NCBI GenBank assembly: GCA_023446865.1
Contig: JAEXPL010000492.1
Span: 1 to 7,964, forward strand
Length of the DNA stretch: 7,964 bases
Source of the DNA: Verrucomicrobiota bacterium
Lineage (GTDB): Bacteria > Verrucomicrobiota > Verrucomicrobiia > Opitutales > Opitutaceae
Direction: 5' to 3'
The notes below the pieces were generated by a model. The model made no database searches, was not told where the DNA came from, and saw only the letters and a list, made by a program, of their open reading frames with translations. Every line of letters begins with the position of its first letter. The stretch's first letter is position 1. Below are positions 1 to 6,128 of this stretch, piece by piece. The translations under genes and the position numbers were made by a program.

Positions 1-594
1 GAAGTGCACCGCCTCGTCTGCGCACTCGGCAGCCGGCAGCTCTTTCTCCGCCCGCTCACCCACGTCGGGTTCGATGCCGTCGCACTCTGGGAGCACACGC
101 TCGCCGTCGCCGTGTGCGCCGAGACCCTCGCCCGTCTCGCCCGCGCCGACCGCAGCATCGCCTACCTCGCCGGCATCCTCCACCCGGTCGGCATGGTGGC
201 GCTCGATCGCGCCGCCCAGGCGCGCCACCTGAAGCCCCGTCCTGCCGAGCAGCCGCTGGCGGAATGGGAACAAGCCCAGTTTGGCACCGACAACGCCGCC
301 GTCGCCGCCCGCGTGCTGCGGCAATGGAAATTCCCCAACTCGCTCGCCGCCGTCGTCACCGGGCGCTATCTGCCCGGGGCCGCCGGCGAACAGGTGGCCG
401 GCGCCAGCCTGCTGCACGCCGCGAGCATCCTCGCCGAGAAGATCGGCGCCGCCCTGCCCGGCGAACAAGGTCTGTTCCTTCCTTCGGCCGACCGCCTCAC
501 CGCCGCCGGACTGCAGTGGGAAGAATTCGGCGACGCCGAGATCGAGGCCGCGCAGAACCTCCAGCGCACCCGCGCCCTGCTGAATCTGGCCTAG
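1..594 (+). CDS. HDOD-domain protein, C-terminal part (5'-truncated by window edge)
   Basis: The reading frame is open from the first base (GAA GTG CAC...) and ends at TAG 592-594, so the true start lies outside the window; the GTG at 4 is not a convincing start. About 197 residues are visible. They contain the second half of an HDOD domain: a Trp-Glu-His-Thr helix near residue 30, then the core helix LAGILHPVGMV near residues 56-66, where the HD pair of true HD phosphohydrolases is replaced by His-Pro. A VLRQWKFP segment follows, typical of the HDOD C-terminal helices. HDOD proteins are generally non-enzymatic signalling or regulatory modules; the partner here is unknown. The gene resembles the complete HDOD protein at 2541-3356, which has LLHAIGMV and VLRRWNF at the matching positions. 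It converges on the minus-strand genes, and its stop codon lies inside one arm of the inverted repeat at 588-722. The domain call is confident; the function is open. Confidence 0.85.
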   Translation, partial: EVHRLVCALGSRQLFLRPLTHVGFDAVALWEHTLAVAVCAETLARLARADRSIAYLAGILHPVGMVALDRAAQARHLKPRPAEQPLAEWEQAQFGTDNAAVAARVLRQWKFPNSLAAVVTGRYLPGAAGEQVAGASLLHAASILAEKIGAALPGEQGLFLPSADRLTAAGLQWEEFGDAEIEAAQNLQRTRALLNLA

Positions 595-722
595 GCCGGA
601 TATTTCACACTCCGGGCGTGGAGCTTGGCAGAACCTCGTAGCGGAATTCGTGAGAATTTCGATGTCGACCCCGGACGAAAGCCTTACGGCTTCCGCTACT
701 CGTGAAATAGGCAGGCTAGGCC
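588..722. repeat. Large imperfect inverted repeat enclosing the REPIN
   Basis: Bases 588-608 and the reverse complement of 702-722 match at 17 of 21 positions by hand alignment, with perfect blocks of seven (GGCCTAG) and eight (TATTTCAC). The left arm includes the last bases and stop codon of the upstream HDOD gene. Inside lie a small hairpin (CTCC 610-613 with GGAG 620-623) and then the REPIN. As RNA the segment could fold into a branched structure of about 135 nt. It may be the extended border of a mobile repeat or a structured 3' UTR; the sequence alone does not decide. Confidence 0.5.
638..699. repeat. REPIN/BIME-like doublet: two inverted GTAG-headed REP palindromes
   Basis: On the plus strand, GTAG (638-641) is followed by CGGAATTC, loop GTGA and GAATTTCG (642-661). 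On the minus strand, GTAG (699-696) is followed by CGGAAGCC, loop GTAA and GGCTTTCG (695-676). Both units are 24 nt, start with the GTAG tetranucleotide typical of REP elements, and share the same stem mismatch (a G facing T, so a G-U pair in RNA). They face each other across a 14-nt spacer, and their outer nine bases are exact reverse complements (638-646 with 691-699). This is the architecture of REPINs, which are moved by RAYT (TnpA-REP) transposases. No RAYT gene is in the window, and only this copy is visible. The location, between convergent genes, is the usual place for such elements. Confidence 0.75.
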
Positions 723-737
723 GCGGCACCCGCCCGC

Positions 738-768
738 AAAAAAAGGCCCGGGCGTTCGGCCCGGGCCT
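738..768 (-). terminator. Intrinsic terminator of the 785-2452 gene
   Basis: A perfect 10-bp stem (744-753 with 759-768, AGGCCCGGGC and its complement) closes a 5-nt loop. Read on the minus strand it is followed at once by a run of seven T (complement of A 738-744). It lies 16 nt past the stop codon at 785-787. There is no T-run on the plus-strand side, so it should act mainly on minus-strand transcription. Confidence 0.9.
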
Positions 769-784
769 CGGAAGGAAGCTTCGC

Positions 785-2452
785 TCACTCCTCGGTCTTG
801 CGACTGCGTCCGCCGCTCGAACGACCGCCGCCGGCCTTGCGGGCGGGCTTGGCCTTGGCGTTGAGCCAGAGCTCGTCCTTGGCGTTGCGATTGAACCAGA
901 AGATCTCGCCGGCGTGTTCGGCGAACACCGGCTTGGCGTCCTCGCTCTCCGGCACCTCGAGGCCGGCCTTCACGAGCGACTCGACGAGATCGGCCTGCGA
1001 CAGCCCGAGGGTGTCGGCCAACGACCCCGGCGTCGCGCTGAACGAGGCGCTGCGCTTGTTCTTCGTGAAATGCGGGCGGATACGGGCGAAGACCGAGTTG
1101 TCATCGGCCGCCGGCGCCGCCGGTTCGACGACAGGCTCAGGGGCAGCGGCGGCTTCGGGAGCCGGCTCGGCGGGAGCCGCCGGAGCAGGGGCCTCGGCCG
1201 GGGCCGGTTCGGCGACGGGCGCCGGGGCGACGTCGGTCGGAACCGAAGCAGGTTGCGCTGCGGGCGCGCCACCGCGTTCGGCGGCCTCGTCCTCTTCGGC
1301 CGTGGTATGGGCTTCGCCGGCCCGCTGCTCGCGGGCGTTGATCCAGATCTGGCCGCCCTGGCCGCGGTTCAGCCAGTAGAGGAAACCGTTCAACTCGAGG
1401 AAAACGGGCTTGGCCTGCGGATCCTCGGTCAACTTCAGGCCGAGCTTGGCGAACGCCTCCATCAACTCCGCTTCCTGGTGACGCAGGGCGCGCGACAGGT
1501 AGCTCGTGCTCCCGGACCAGCCGCGGCCGCGGCGGTTGCGGCGCATCATCGGGCGCAGTTTCGCGAGCAACGGCTCGCCTTCGGGCAGCGGGGCGGACGA
1601 GCCCGGCTCGCGCTGCTGTTGCGGCTGCTGCTGGTGCTGGGCTCGCGGCGGTTGTTCGCGGCGGGACTCGCGGGGCGGCGGGGCGACAGGGGCGCGTTCG
1701 GCCGGCGCAGCTTCCGCGCCGATCTCGGCATCCTCGACAGAAACGGGGGCGATGTCCTCGCCGGCGGCGGACTCGGGCTCGACCGCTTCCGCCTGCGGGC
1801 GCGGAGCACGCTCGGCGCGGGGCTCCGGCTGCCGAGGCGCCGGCTTGGCAGAGGGCGCCTTCAGGCCGCAGTTGAGCCAGATCTCGCCGCGCTGGTTCTT
1901 GTTCAGCCAGTAATATTCCTCGTCGTGCAGGATCGCGACCGGCACGGCCTGCAGATCCTCCGCGAGCGGGAGACCGATCTCGGCCAGTGCCCCGAGCAAG
2001 TCATTCTCATCTTGTTCGAGTTTGCGCGCAAGGAACCCAAGCGAGCCGATGTAGCCGGCGCCGCGCTGGCTGCGCTTCATCTGCGGACGAAGCAGATCGA
2101 GCAGGTCCTCGCGGTCGGCCTCGGGATCGCTCTCCGCCTCTTCCTTGTCGGCGAGGAACTCGAGTTCCTCCTTGAGCGTCTCGCGCCACGCCTCGCGCTC
2201 CTTCGTCTCCTCGGCGGCGGCCTTCTCGGCGCGGGCGGCTTCCTGCGCCGCGGGCATCTCGTCAGGTTTCCAGTCGCGGAGGATGGGGCGGCGCGCCAGC
2301 CCCGAGAAAAGCAGGGGGTTGTCAGGCGCGGTGTGCCAGCTGACGATCTCCCACTGTTGCTGTCCCAAATCGTTCAGGTGCTGCTCCAGCGCCGCCATCG
2401 TGGCCATGCCGTGCTTGCCGCTGGAGATCACCTTGTATTCCCAGTTTGCCAT
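785..2452 (-). CDS. DUF4177-like head plus three 80-residue repeats; function unknown
   Basis: A 555-residue soluble protein without signal peptide or membrane segment. Residues 3-60 (WEYKVIS..., LNDLGQQQWEIVSW) resemble the small DUF4177 domain. A charged helical stretch (68-115) follows. Three repeats then occupy residues 117-196, 295-374 and 454-533; they align without gaps and share xxRP near the start, a basic Gly-rich patch (QRGAG, RRGRG), an E-x-L-x-x-x-x-x-x-x-GL helix, and a C-terminal YWLN...IWLN pair that reads as a beta hairpin. Linkers 198-294 and 376-452 are rich in Ala, Pro, Glu and Gln and look disordered; the tail (535-555) is basic and Gly-rich. The predicted helix-helix-helix-hairpin order fits a winged-helix fold, so nucleic-acid binding is plausible but not shown. 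ATG 2450-2452 is chosen because it opens the DUF4177-like segment; no clear Shine-Dalgarno precedes it. It lies 88 nt after the HDOD gene on the same strand and ends at a strong terminator. The coding call is secure because the repeats are conserved at protein level. Confidence 0.9.
   Translation of the reverse strand: MANWEYKVISSGKHGMATMAALEQHLNDLGQQQWEIVSWHTAPDNPLLFSGLARRPILRDWKPDEMPAAQEAARAEKAAAEETKEREAWRETLKEELEFLADKEEAESDPEADREDLLDLLRPQMKRSQRGAGYIGSLGFLARKLEQDENDLLGALAEIGLPLAEDLQAVPVAILHDEEYYWLNKNQRGEIWLNCGLKAPSAKPAPRQPEPRAERAPRPQAEAVEPESAAGEDIAPVSVEDAEIGAEAAPAERAPVAPPPRESRREQPPRAQHQQQPQQQREPGSSAPLPEGEPLLAKLRPMMRRNRRGRGWSGSTSYLSRALRHQEAELMEAFAKLGLKLTEDPQAKPVFLELNGFLYWLNRGQGGQIWINAREQRAGEAHTTAEEDEAAERGGAPAAQPASVPTDVAPAPVAEPAPAEAPAPAAPAEPAPEAAAAPEPVVEPAAPAADDNSVFARIRPHFTKNKRSASFSATPGSLADTLGLSQADLVESLVKAGLEVPESEDAKPVFAEHAGEIFWFNRNAKDELWLNAKAKPARKAGGGRSSGGRSRKTEE
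854..2104 (-). repeat. Three protein-level repeats of 80 residues (854-1093, 1331-1570, 1865-2104)
   Basis: The units are colinear without insertions: Arg-Pro at repeat positions 6-7 and Trp at positions 66 and 76 in all three. By hand count the first two units (as translated) share about 37 of 80 residues; the third is more diverged and lacks some of the basic residues (KNKRSASFSAT against RRNRRGRGWSGS). Homology is clear in protein but not as DNA repeats, which points to an old internal duplication under selection. The spacing differs because the linkers differ in length. Confidence 0.85.
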
Positions 2453-2540
2453 AAAGTCCGCCGGGTGTAGCCGGCCGGCGAATTCTTGGCCAAACGAAAA
2501 TGGCCGGGGTGGCGATTATCCTCCGGCCCGCGGCGGCCCG

Positions 2541-3356
2541 TCACCGCAACCACGCCTCGAGCGCGAGAATCTTCGCGCCCAGGCTGCCCGGTTCAACGTC
2601 GGCCGGCTCCCCACCGTTGCGGCCCGGCGCGGGCAGGTTGCGCACGACCGCCATCGCTGTGGTTCGCGCCTCGGCCAACATGGTCGCCATCGGGGCGTGG
2701 GCCGGGAGTGCTCGCGCCGGCTCGTACTGGAACTCGATCGGCGCCACGACCTCCGCCCCGAAGTTCCACCGCCGCAACACGAGGCCGGCCACCTGCGCGT
2801 GCGACATGCCGATCAGGCGTTGTTCCTGCCGCGACAACGGACTCGAAGGCAACTCCCGCAGCAGAATGCCCGGGTCGCCCACGGTGCGCAGATGGCGGTC
2901 GATGAGCACCATGCCGATCGCGTGCAGCAGCCCCGCCGTGTACGCCACGCACTCGTCCAGCCCGCGCGACGGCGCCTGCAGCTCCATTACCAGCGCACAG
3001 GCCAGCGACCGCCGCCAGTACTCCGCCGGGCCCATGCCGTAGATGCGCAGCGGCGTGTTGAGGAAACGGCTCATCGCGAAGGCCGCCGTCACCCGGTACG
3101 CCTCGCGCAGCCCGAGCAACGCGATCGCCTCGTCCAGGCTCGCGACATCGCGCGCCCGGCCGTAGTACGCGCCGCCCGCCGCATGCATCACCTGCGCCGC
3201 CAGCGCCGGGTCGAACCGCACCAGCTCCACGACTTCCTCAACATTGGTCTCGTCGCTCAACAGCAGCATCTGCAGCCGCGGCAGGACCGCCGCCGCGACC
3301 GGCAGGTCGCGCAGGTAGGTCTCCAAATCGGCCGGACAGAGCAGCAGCGAGGACAT
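2541..3356 (-). CDS. HDOD-domain protein, complete
   Basis: A 271-residue protein dominated by one HDOD domain, with little N-terminal extension. Visible family features are: an N-terminal LPVAAAVLPRL helix (18-28), the DPALAAQVM segment (49-57), SLDEAIALLGL (73-83), a Trp-Arg-Arg-Ser helix (114-117), and AGLLHAIGMVLIDR (141-154), where the catalytic Asp of HD enzymes is Ala. VLRRWNF is near residue 205. HDOD domains are generally non-catalytic signalling or regulatory modules; no GGDEF, EAL or receiver domain is attached here. The first ATG is used; GGAG sits only 2 nt before it, a poorly placed Shine-Dalgarno. The gene lies 88 nt upstream of the three-repeat gene on the same strand with no clear terminator between them, so cotranscription is likely. 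It is a paralogue of the truncated HDOD gene at the left edge, in opposite orientation. Confidence 0.9.
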   Translation of the reverse strand: MSSLLLCPADLETYLRDLPVAAAVLPRLQMLLLSDETNVEEVVELVRFDPALAAQVMHAAGGAYYGRARDVASLDEAIALLGLREAYRVTAAFAMSRFLNTPLRIYGMGPAEYWRRSLACALVMELQAPSRGLDECVAYTAGLLHAIGMVLIDRHLRTVGDPGILLRELPSSPLSRQEQRLIGMSHAQVAGLVLRRWNFGAEVVAPIEFQYEPARALPAHAPMATMLAEARTTAMAVVRNLPAPGRNGGEPADVEPGSLGAKILALEAWLR

Positions 3357-3629
3357 GGCTCCAACATCGCGCGGGCGCGCGGGAAACTAAAGCGGAACGC
3401 CCCAGGAAAAATCACCCGGGCGACGCGGCGTTGGTTCCTCAAAATCTGGTGAAGGTGCCATGGCGGTTTCCCTCGCAACCGGGCGCCGGCGAGCCTTCCG
3501 GCAGCGCCCGCGGGCCGGAACCCGCCCGGCGAAGGTCCCCATTTCCTCGGCCGGAACCCCCCGGAAATCGCGCCGCCGGCGACGGCTCCGCCCCGCCGCG
3601 TCAAGCCGCCGGCGAATATCCACACTTCC

Positions 3630-3660
3630 TTTACCCTCGCCCTGCTTTCCCGGGGATAAT
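3630..3660 (+). promoter_or_regulatory. Candidate sigma70-type promoter for the EF-G-like gene
   Basis: GATAAT at 3655-3660 is a good -10 match in an otherwise very GC-rich region. TTTACC (3630-3635) or TTACCC (3631-3636) could serve as -35 with an 18-19 nt spacer. Initiation would leave a leader of about 245 nt before the start at 3914. The -10 is the strong part; the -35 is weak. Confidence 0.4.
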
Positions 3661-3810
3661 GTCCTTGCGGACGCCCCCCCTTCGGGATTGCCTTCCCGCA
3701 CTGCCCGGCGGCGCGAAACCGCGGTGCAGTCCGCATCCCATGCATACCCCCTTGGTCAATGGTGCAACCGGAGCCGCGCGGAGCTGCGGCGTTGTGTCAG
3801 AAGGAGGAGC

Positions 3811-3864
3811 CCGGGCTGCCGCCCGGTTGGCCGCGTAGCCGCGCCGGAAGCGTGCGCGGCGTAC
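3811..3864 (+). other. Two leader hairpins upstream of the EF-G-like gene
   Basis: CCGGGC (3811-3816) pairs with GCCCGG (3821-3826) around loop TGCC. GCCGCGC (3838-3844) pairs with GCGCGGC (3854-3860) around a 9-nt loop, extended by GTA 3835-3837 with TAC 3862-3864 across one bulged base. Neither has a T-run, so they are not terminators. They could affect leader folding; the second also starts with GTAG, but its stem is unlike the REPs at 638-699. Confidence 0.4.
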
Positions 3865-3902
3865 CGAGGGAACCTTTCACCCCAACCTCTCACCCCGAAC
3901 CC

Positions 3903-3908
3903 GAGGAG
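3903..3908 (+). promoter_or_regulatory. Ribosome binding site of the EF-G-like gene
   Basis: GAGGAG lies 5 nt before ATG 3914-3916. It fixes this start codon and is the only well-placed Shine-Dalgarno in the window. Confidence 0.8.
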
Positions 3909-3913
3909 CTTCC

Positions 3914-6010
3914 ATGAAGGAATACGCACCGCACGAAATCCGGAACTTCGCGATCGTCGGCCATTCCGGCGCCGGCAAGACGATGCTTTGCGAGGCCATG
4001 CTGGCCTGCACCGGCGCCATCCCGAAGATCGGCAGCATCGCCGGCAAGAGCACCGTCTCCGACTACCACGTCAGCGAACAGGAGCACCAGATGTCCATGC
4101 ACGTGACCTGCATGCACACCGAGTGGCTCGGCAAGAAACTCAACCTCCTCGACTGCCCCGGCTACGCCGACTTCGCCACCGATGGCCTCGGCGCCCTGCG
4201 CGTGGGCGACTTCGCGCTGCTCGTCGTCCACGGCGCGCACGGCATCCAGGTCGGCACCGACCAGGCGTGGGACTATGCCACCAAGTACGGCCTGCCGAAG
4301 ATGATCGTCGTCAACGCGCTCGACCGCGAGAACACCAAGTTCGACGAGATCGTGGAGGAGGCCCGCGCCCATTTCGGGCCCAAGGTCTTCCCGTTCAGCC
4401 TCCCGCTCAACGCCGGCCCGTACTTCAACCGCCTCCTCGACGTCATGCGCAGCGAGGTCGTCACCTACGCCACCGACGGTTCCGGCAAGTTCAAGGAGGA
4501 GGCCGTCTCCGGCCCCCTCGCCGAAAAGGTCCGCGGCCTGCACAAGCAGCTCATCGAGCTCATCGCCGAGAGCGACGACACCCTCATGGGCAAGTTCTTC
4601 GACGAGGGCGGCACCCTCACCGAGGACGAGCTCCGCGCCGGTATCCACGCCGCCATCCAGTCGGGCAATCTCGTCCCGCTCTTCGCCGCCTCCGCCGAGA
4701 AGGACATCGGCATCGCCCGCCTGCTCGACATCATCGCCAAATACGGCTCCTCCCCCGTCGACCGCGCCAAGGTCGCCGCCCACGACGCCACCGGCGCCGA
4801 GGTCGAGGTGATGCTCGACCGCCCCGAGGCCGTCGTGCACGTCTTCAAGACCCTCGCCGAGCAGCACGTGGGCGAGCTCTCGTTCTTCCGCGTCTACTCC
4901 GGCACCGTCACCGGCAACATGGAGGTCTACAACGCCTCGCGTAAGGTCAGTGAGCGCCTCGGCCAGCTCCTCGTCGCCAACGGCAAGACCCGCACCCCGG
5001 TGCCCAAGCTCGGGGCCGGCGACATCGGCTGCGTGCTCAAGCTCAAGGATACCCACACCGGAAATACACTCTGCTCGCCCGGGCTCGCCGTGCAGCTCGC
5101 CAAGGTCGACTATCCCAAGCCGAAGGTCCACGCCGCCATCGTCATGAAGGTCCGCGGCGAGGAGGACAAGCTGGCCACCGGCCTCAACATCCTCCACGAG
5201 GAGGACCCCACCTTCGCCCACCGCTACGACGGCGAGATCAAGCAGCACATCCTCTCCGGCCAGGGCGACATGCACCTGCAGGTCGTCGCCGAGCGCCTCA
5301 AGCGCCGTTTCAACGTCGGCATCGACTTGGTCGAGCCTCGTATCCCGTACCGCGAGACCATCCGCGCCAAGGCCGAATCCAAGTACCGCCACAAGAAGCA
5401 GACCGGCGGCTCCGGCCAGTTCGCCGAAGTCTGGATGCGCATCGAGCCCAAGCCGCGCGACGCCGGCGTCGAGTTCACCGAGTCGCTCGTCGGGCAGAAC
5501 GTCGACCGCGTCTTCGTCCCCTCCGTCGAGAAGGGCGTGAAGACCGCCTGCACCGAGGGCATCCTCGCCCACTTCCACGTCACCGACGTGAAGATCGAGT
5601 TCTACGACGGCAAGATGCACCCCGTGGACTCCAACGACGTGTCCTTCCAGGTGGCCGGCTACTGGGCCTTCAAGGAGGCCTTCGCCGCCGCCCGCCCGTG
5701 CCTGCTCGAACCGATCTTCAACGTCGAGGTGCAGGTCCCCGAGGCGTTCATCGGCGCCGTCATGGGCGACATCTCCAGCCGCCGCGGCAAGATCCTCGGC
5801 GTCGACAGCGACGGCGCGTTCCAGGTCGTCAAGGCCGTGGTCCCGCAGAAGGAGCTCGCAAAGTACTCCACCGTGCTCCGCGCCCTCACCGGCGGTCGCG
5901 CCAACCACACCGAGACCTTCGCCTACTACCAGGAGATGCCGGCCGAATTCGAGAAGGGCGTCGTCGAGGAACGCAAAAAGCAGCACGCCGCCGAGCACAA
6001 CGGCCACTAG
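3914..6010 (+). CDS. fusA2: EF-G-like translational GTPase (EF-G2 type) with altered G motifs
   Basis: At 698 residues it has the normal EF-G length and domain order: G domain, domain II, domains III-V. The P-loop is GHSGAGKT (16-23), as in EF-G2/EF-G-like proteins, not AHIDAGKT of housekeeping EF-G. Switch I reads EQEHQMSM (55-62) where EF-G has E-R-G-I-T-I, so the Arg-Gly is His-Gln and the Mg-binding Thr is Ser61. Switch II is DCPGYADF (80-87): the catalytic His of DTPGH is Tyr84. G4 is NALD (134-137), with Ala for the Lys of NKxD. Domain IV keeps TGGSGQF (497-503), and its tip loop keeps a His (569) matching E. coli EF-G His583, so ribosome engagement looks retained. Housekeeping EF-G drives translocation and ribosome recycling; EF-G2 paralogues are less understood and some are reported to be poor GTPases. 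A good ribosome binding site, a long leader and its own terminator make it monocistronic. No ribosomal-protein genes adjoin, which supports a paralogue over the str-operon fusA. Confidence 0.93.
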   Translation: MKEYAPHEIRNFAIVGHSGAGKTMLCEAMLACTGAIPKIGSIAGKSTVSDYHVSEQEHQMSMHVTCMHTEWLGKKLNLLDCPGYADFATDGLGALRVGDFALLVVHGAHGIQVGTDQAWDYATKYGLPKMIVVNALDRENTKFDEIVEEARAHFGPKVFPFSLPLNAGPYFNRLLDVMRSEVVTYATDGSGKFKEEAVSGPLAEKVRGLHKQLIELIAESDDTLMGKFFDEGGTLTEDELRAGIHAAIQSGNLVPLFAASAEKDIGIARLLDIIAKYGSSPVDRAKVAAHDATGAEVEVMLDRPEAVVHVFKTLAEQHVGELSFFRVYSGTVTGNMEVYNASRKVSERLGQLLVANGKTRTPVPKLGAGDIGCVLKLKDTHTGNTLCSPGLAVQLAKVDYPKPKVHAAIVMKVRGEEDKLATGLNILHEEDPTFAHRYDGEIKQHILSGQGDMHLQVVAERLKRRFNVGIDLVEPRIPYRETIRAKAESKYRHKKQTGGSGQFAEVWMRIEPKPRDAGVEFTESLVGQNVDRVFVPSVEKGVKTACTEGILAHFHVTDVKIEFYDGKMHPVDSNDVSFQVAGYWAFKEAFAAARPCLLEPIFNVEVQVPEAFIGAVMGDISSRRGKILGVDSDGAFQVVKAVVPQKELAKYSTVLRALTGGRANHTETFAYYQEMPAEFEKGVVEERKKQHAAEHNGH

Positions 6011-6030
6011 CGCCCCTCATCCACTCGCAC

Positions 6031-6065
6031 CCGAGGGGCACGGCTCGCCGTGCCCCTCGGTCTTT
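6031..6065 (+). terminator. Intrinsic terminator of the EF-G-like gene
   Basis: A perfect 13-bp stem (6031-6043 with 6048-6060) with loop CTCG is followed by TCTTT. It starts 20 nt after the stop codon. The short T-run is imperfect, but the stem is very strong. GCCCCTC at 6012-6018 repeats part of the 3' arm (6052-6058) and could pair with 6033-6039 instead, giving a mutually exclusive fold. Confidence 0.85.
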
Positions 6066-6088
6066 GGTTGCGCCAGTTCGACCTGGAC

Positions 6089-6119
6089 TTGTCCCACGTG
6101 GTGAAAACAGCACTATTCG
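6089..6119 (+). promoter_or_regulatory. Weak candidate promoter of the exported-protein gene
   Basis: TTGTCC (6089-6094) and TATTCG (6114-6119) are spaced 19 nt apart, just after the terminator. An 8-bp palindrome CCACGTGG (6094-6101) lies in the spacer. The -10 ends only 9 nt before ATG 6129, so transcription would start at or next to the initiation codon. Confidence 0.25.
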
Positions 6120-6128
6120 GTCCACGCC

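Larger units (their letters stand above)
3357..3913. other. Divergent intergenic region, 557 bp, no convincing gene
   Basis: This separates the minus-strand HDOD gene from the EF-G-like gene. The left half is rich in G/C hairpins, including GGGCGC 3481-3486 with GCGCCC 3504-3509, and GCGGG 3510-3514 with CCCGC 3521-3525. The motif GGCCGGAACCC occurs in near-identical form around 3513 and 3551. The right half holds a candidate promoter and a leader of about 245 nt with further hairpins. Reading frames crossing it show Arg/Pro-rich low-complexity translations typical of noncoding GC-rich DNA. I found no tRNA or recognised riboswitch. Confidence 0.6.

Noticed and set aside
769..779. CGGAAGGAAGC, resembling the SRP RNA apical loop motif
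   Set aside because: The flanking bases do not form SRP helix 8 (no CAGGTC before or AGCAGCC after), and the site sits between the terminator stem and the stop codon of the minus-strand gene.
650..2470. 606-codon plus-strand open frame opposite the three-repeat gene
   Set aside because: Its translation is Arg/Leu/Gly-rich with no domain pattern, while the minus strand carries a DUF4177-like head and three conserved repeats. Long antisense frames are common in GC3-biased genes.
3835..3864. GTAG-headed hairpin as a further REP copy
   Set aside because: The stem and loop share nothing with the units at 638-699 beyond the GTAG, and there is no inverted partner.
3460..4944. 494-codon plus-strand frame running from the intergenic region into the EF-G-like gene
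   Set aside because: Arg/Pro-rich, out of frame with the EF-G domains and without a ribosome binding site.
3890..6007. 705-codon minus-strand open frame opposite the EF-G-like gene
   Set aside because: Low-complexity Val/Leu/Asp/Gly-rich translation; it mirrors the codon bias of the real gene, which shows all EF-G domains.
6094..6101. CCACGTGG palindrome as an operator
   Set aside because: An 8-bp palindrome is expected by chance in GC-rich DNA, and no regulator or second copy in the window supports it; noted only within the promoter entry.
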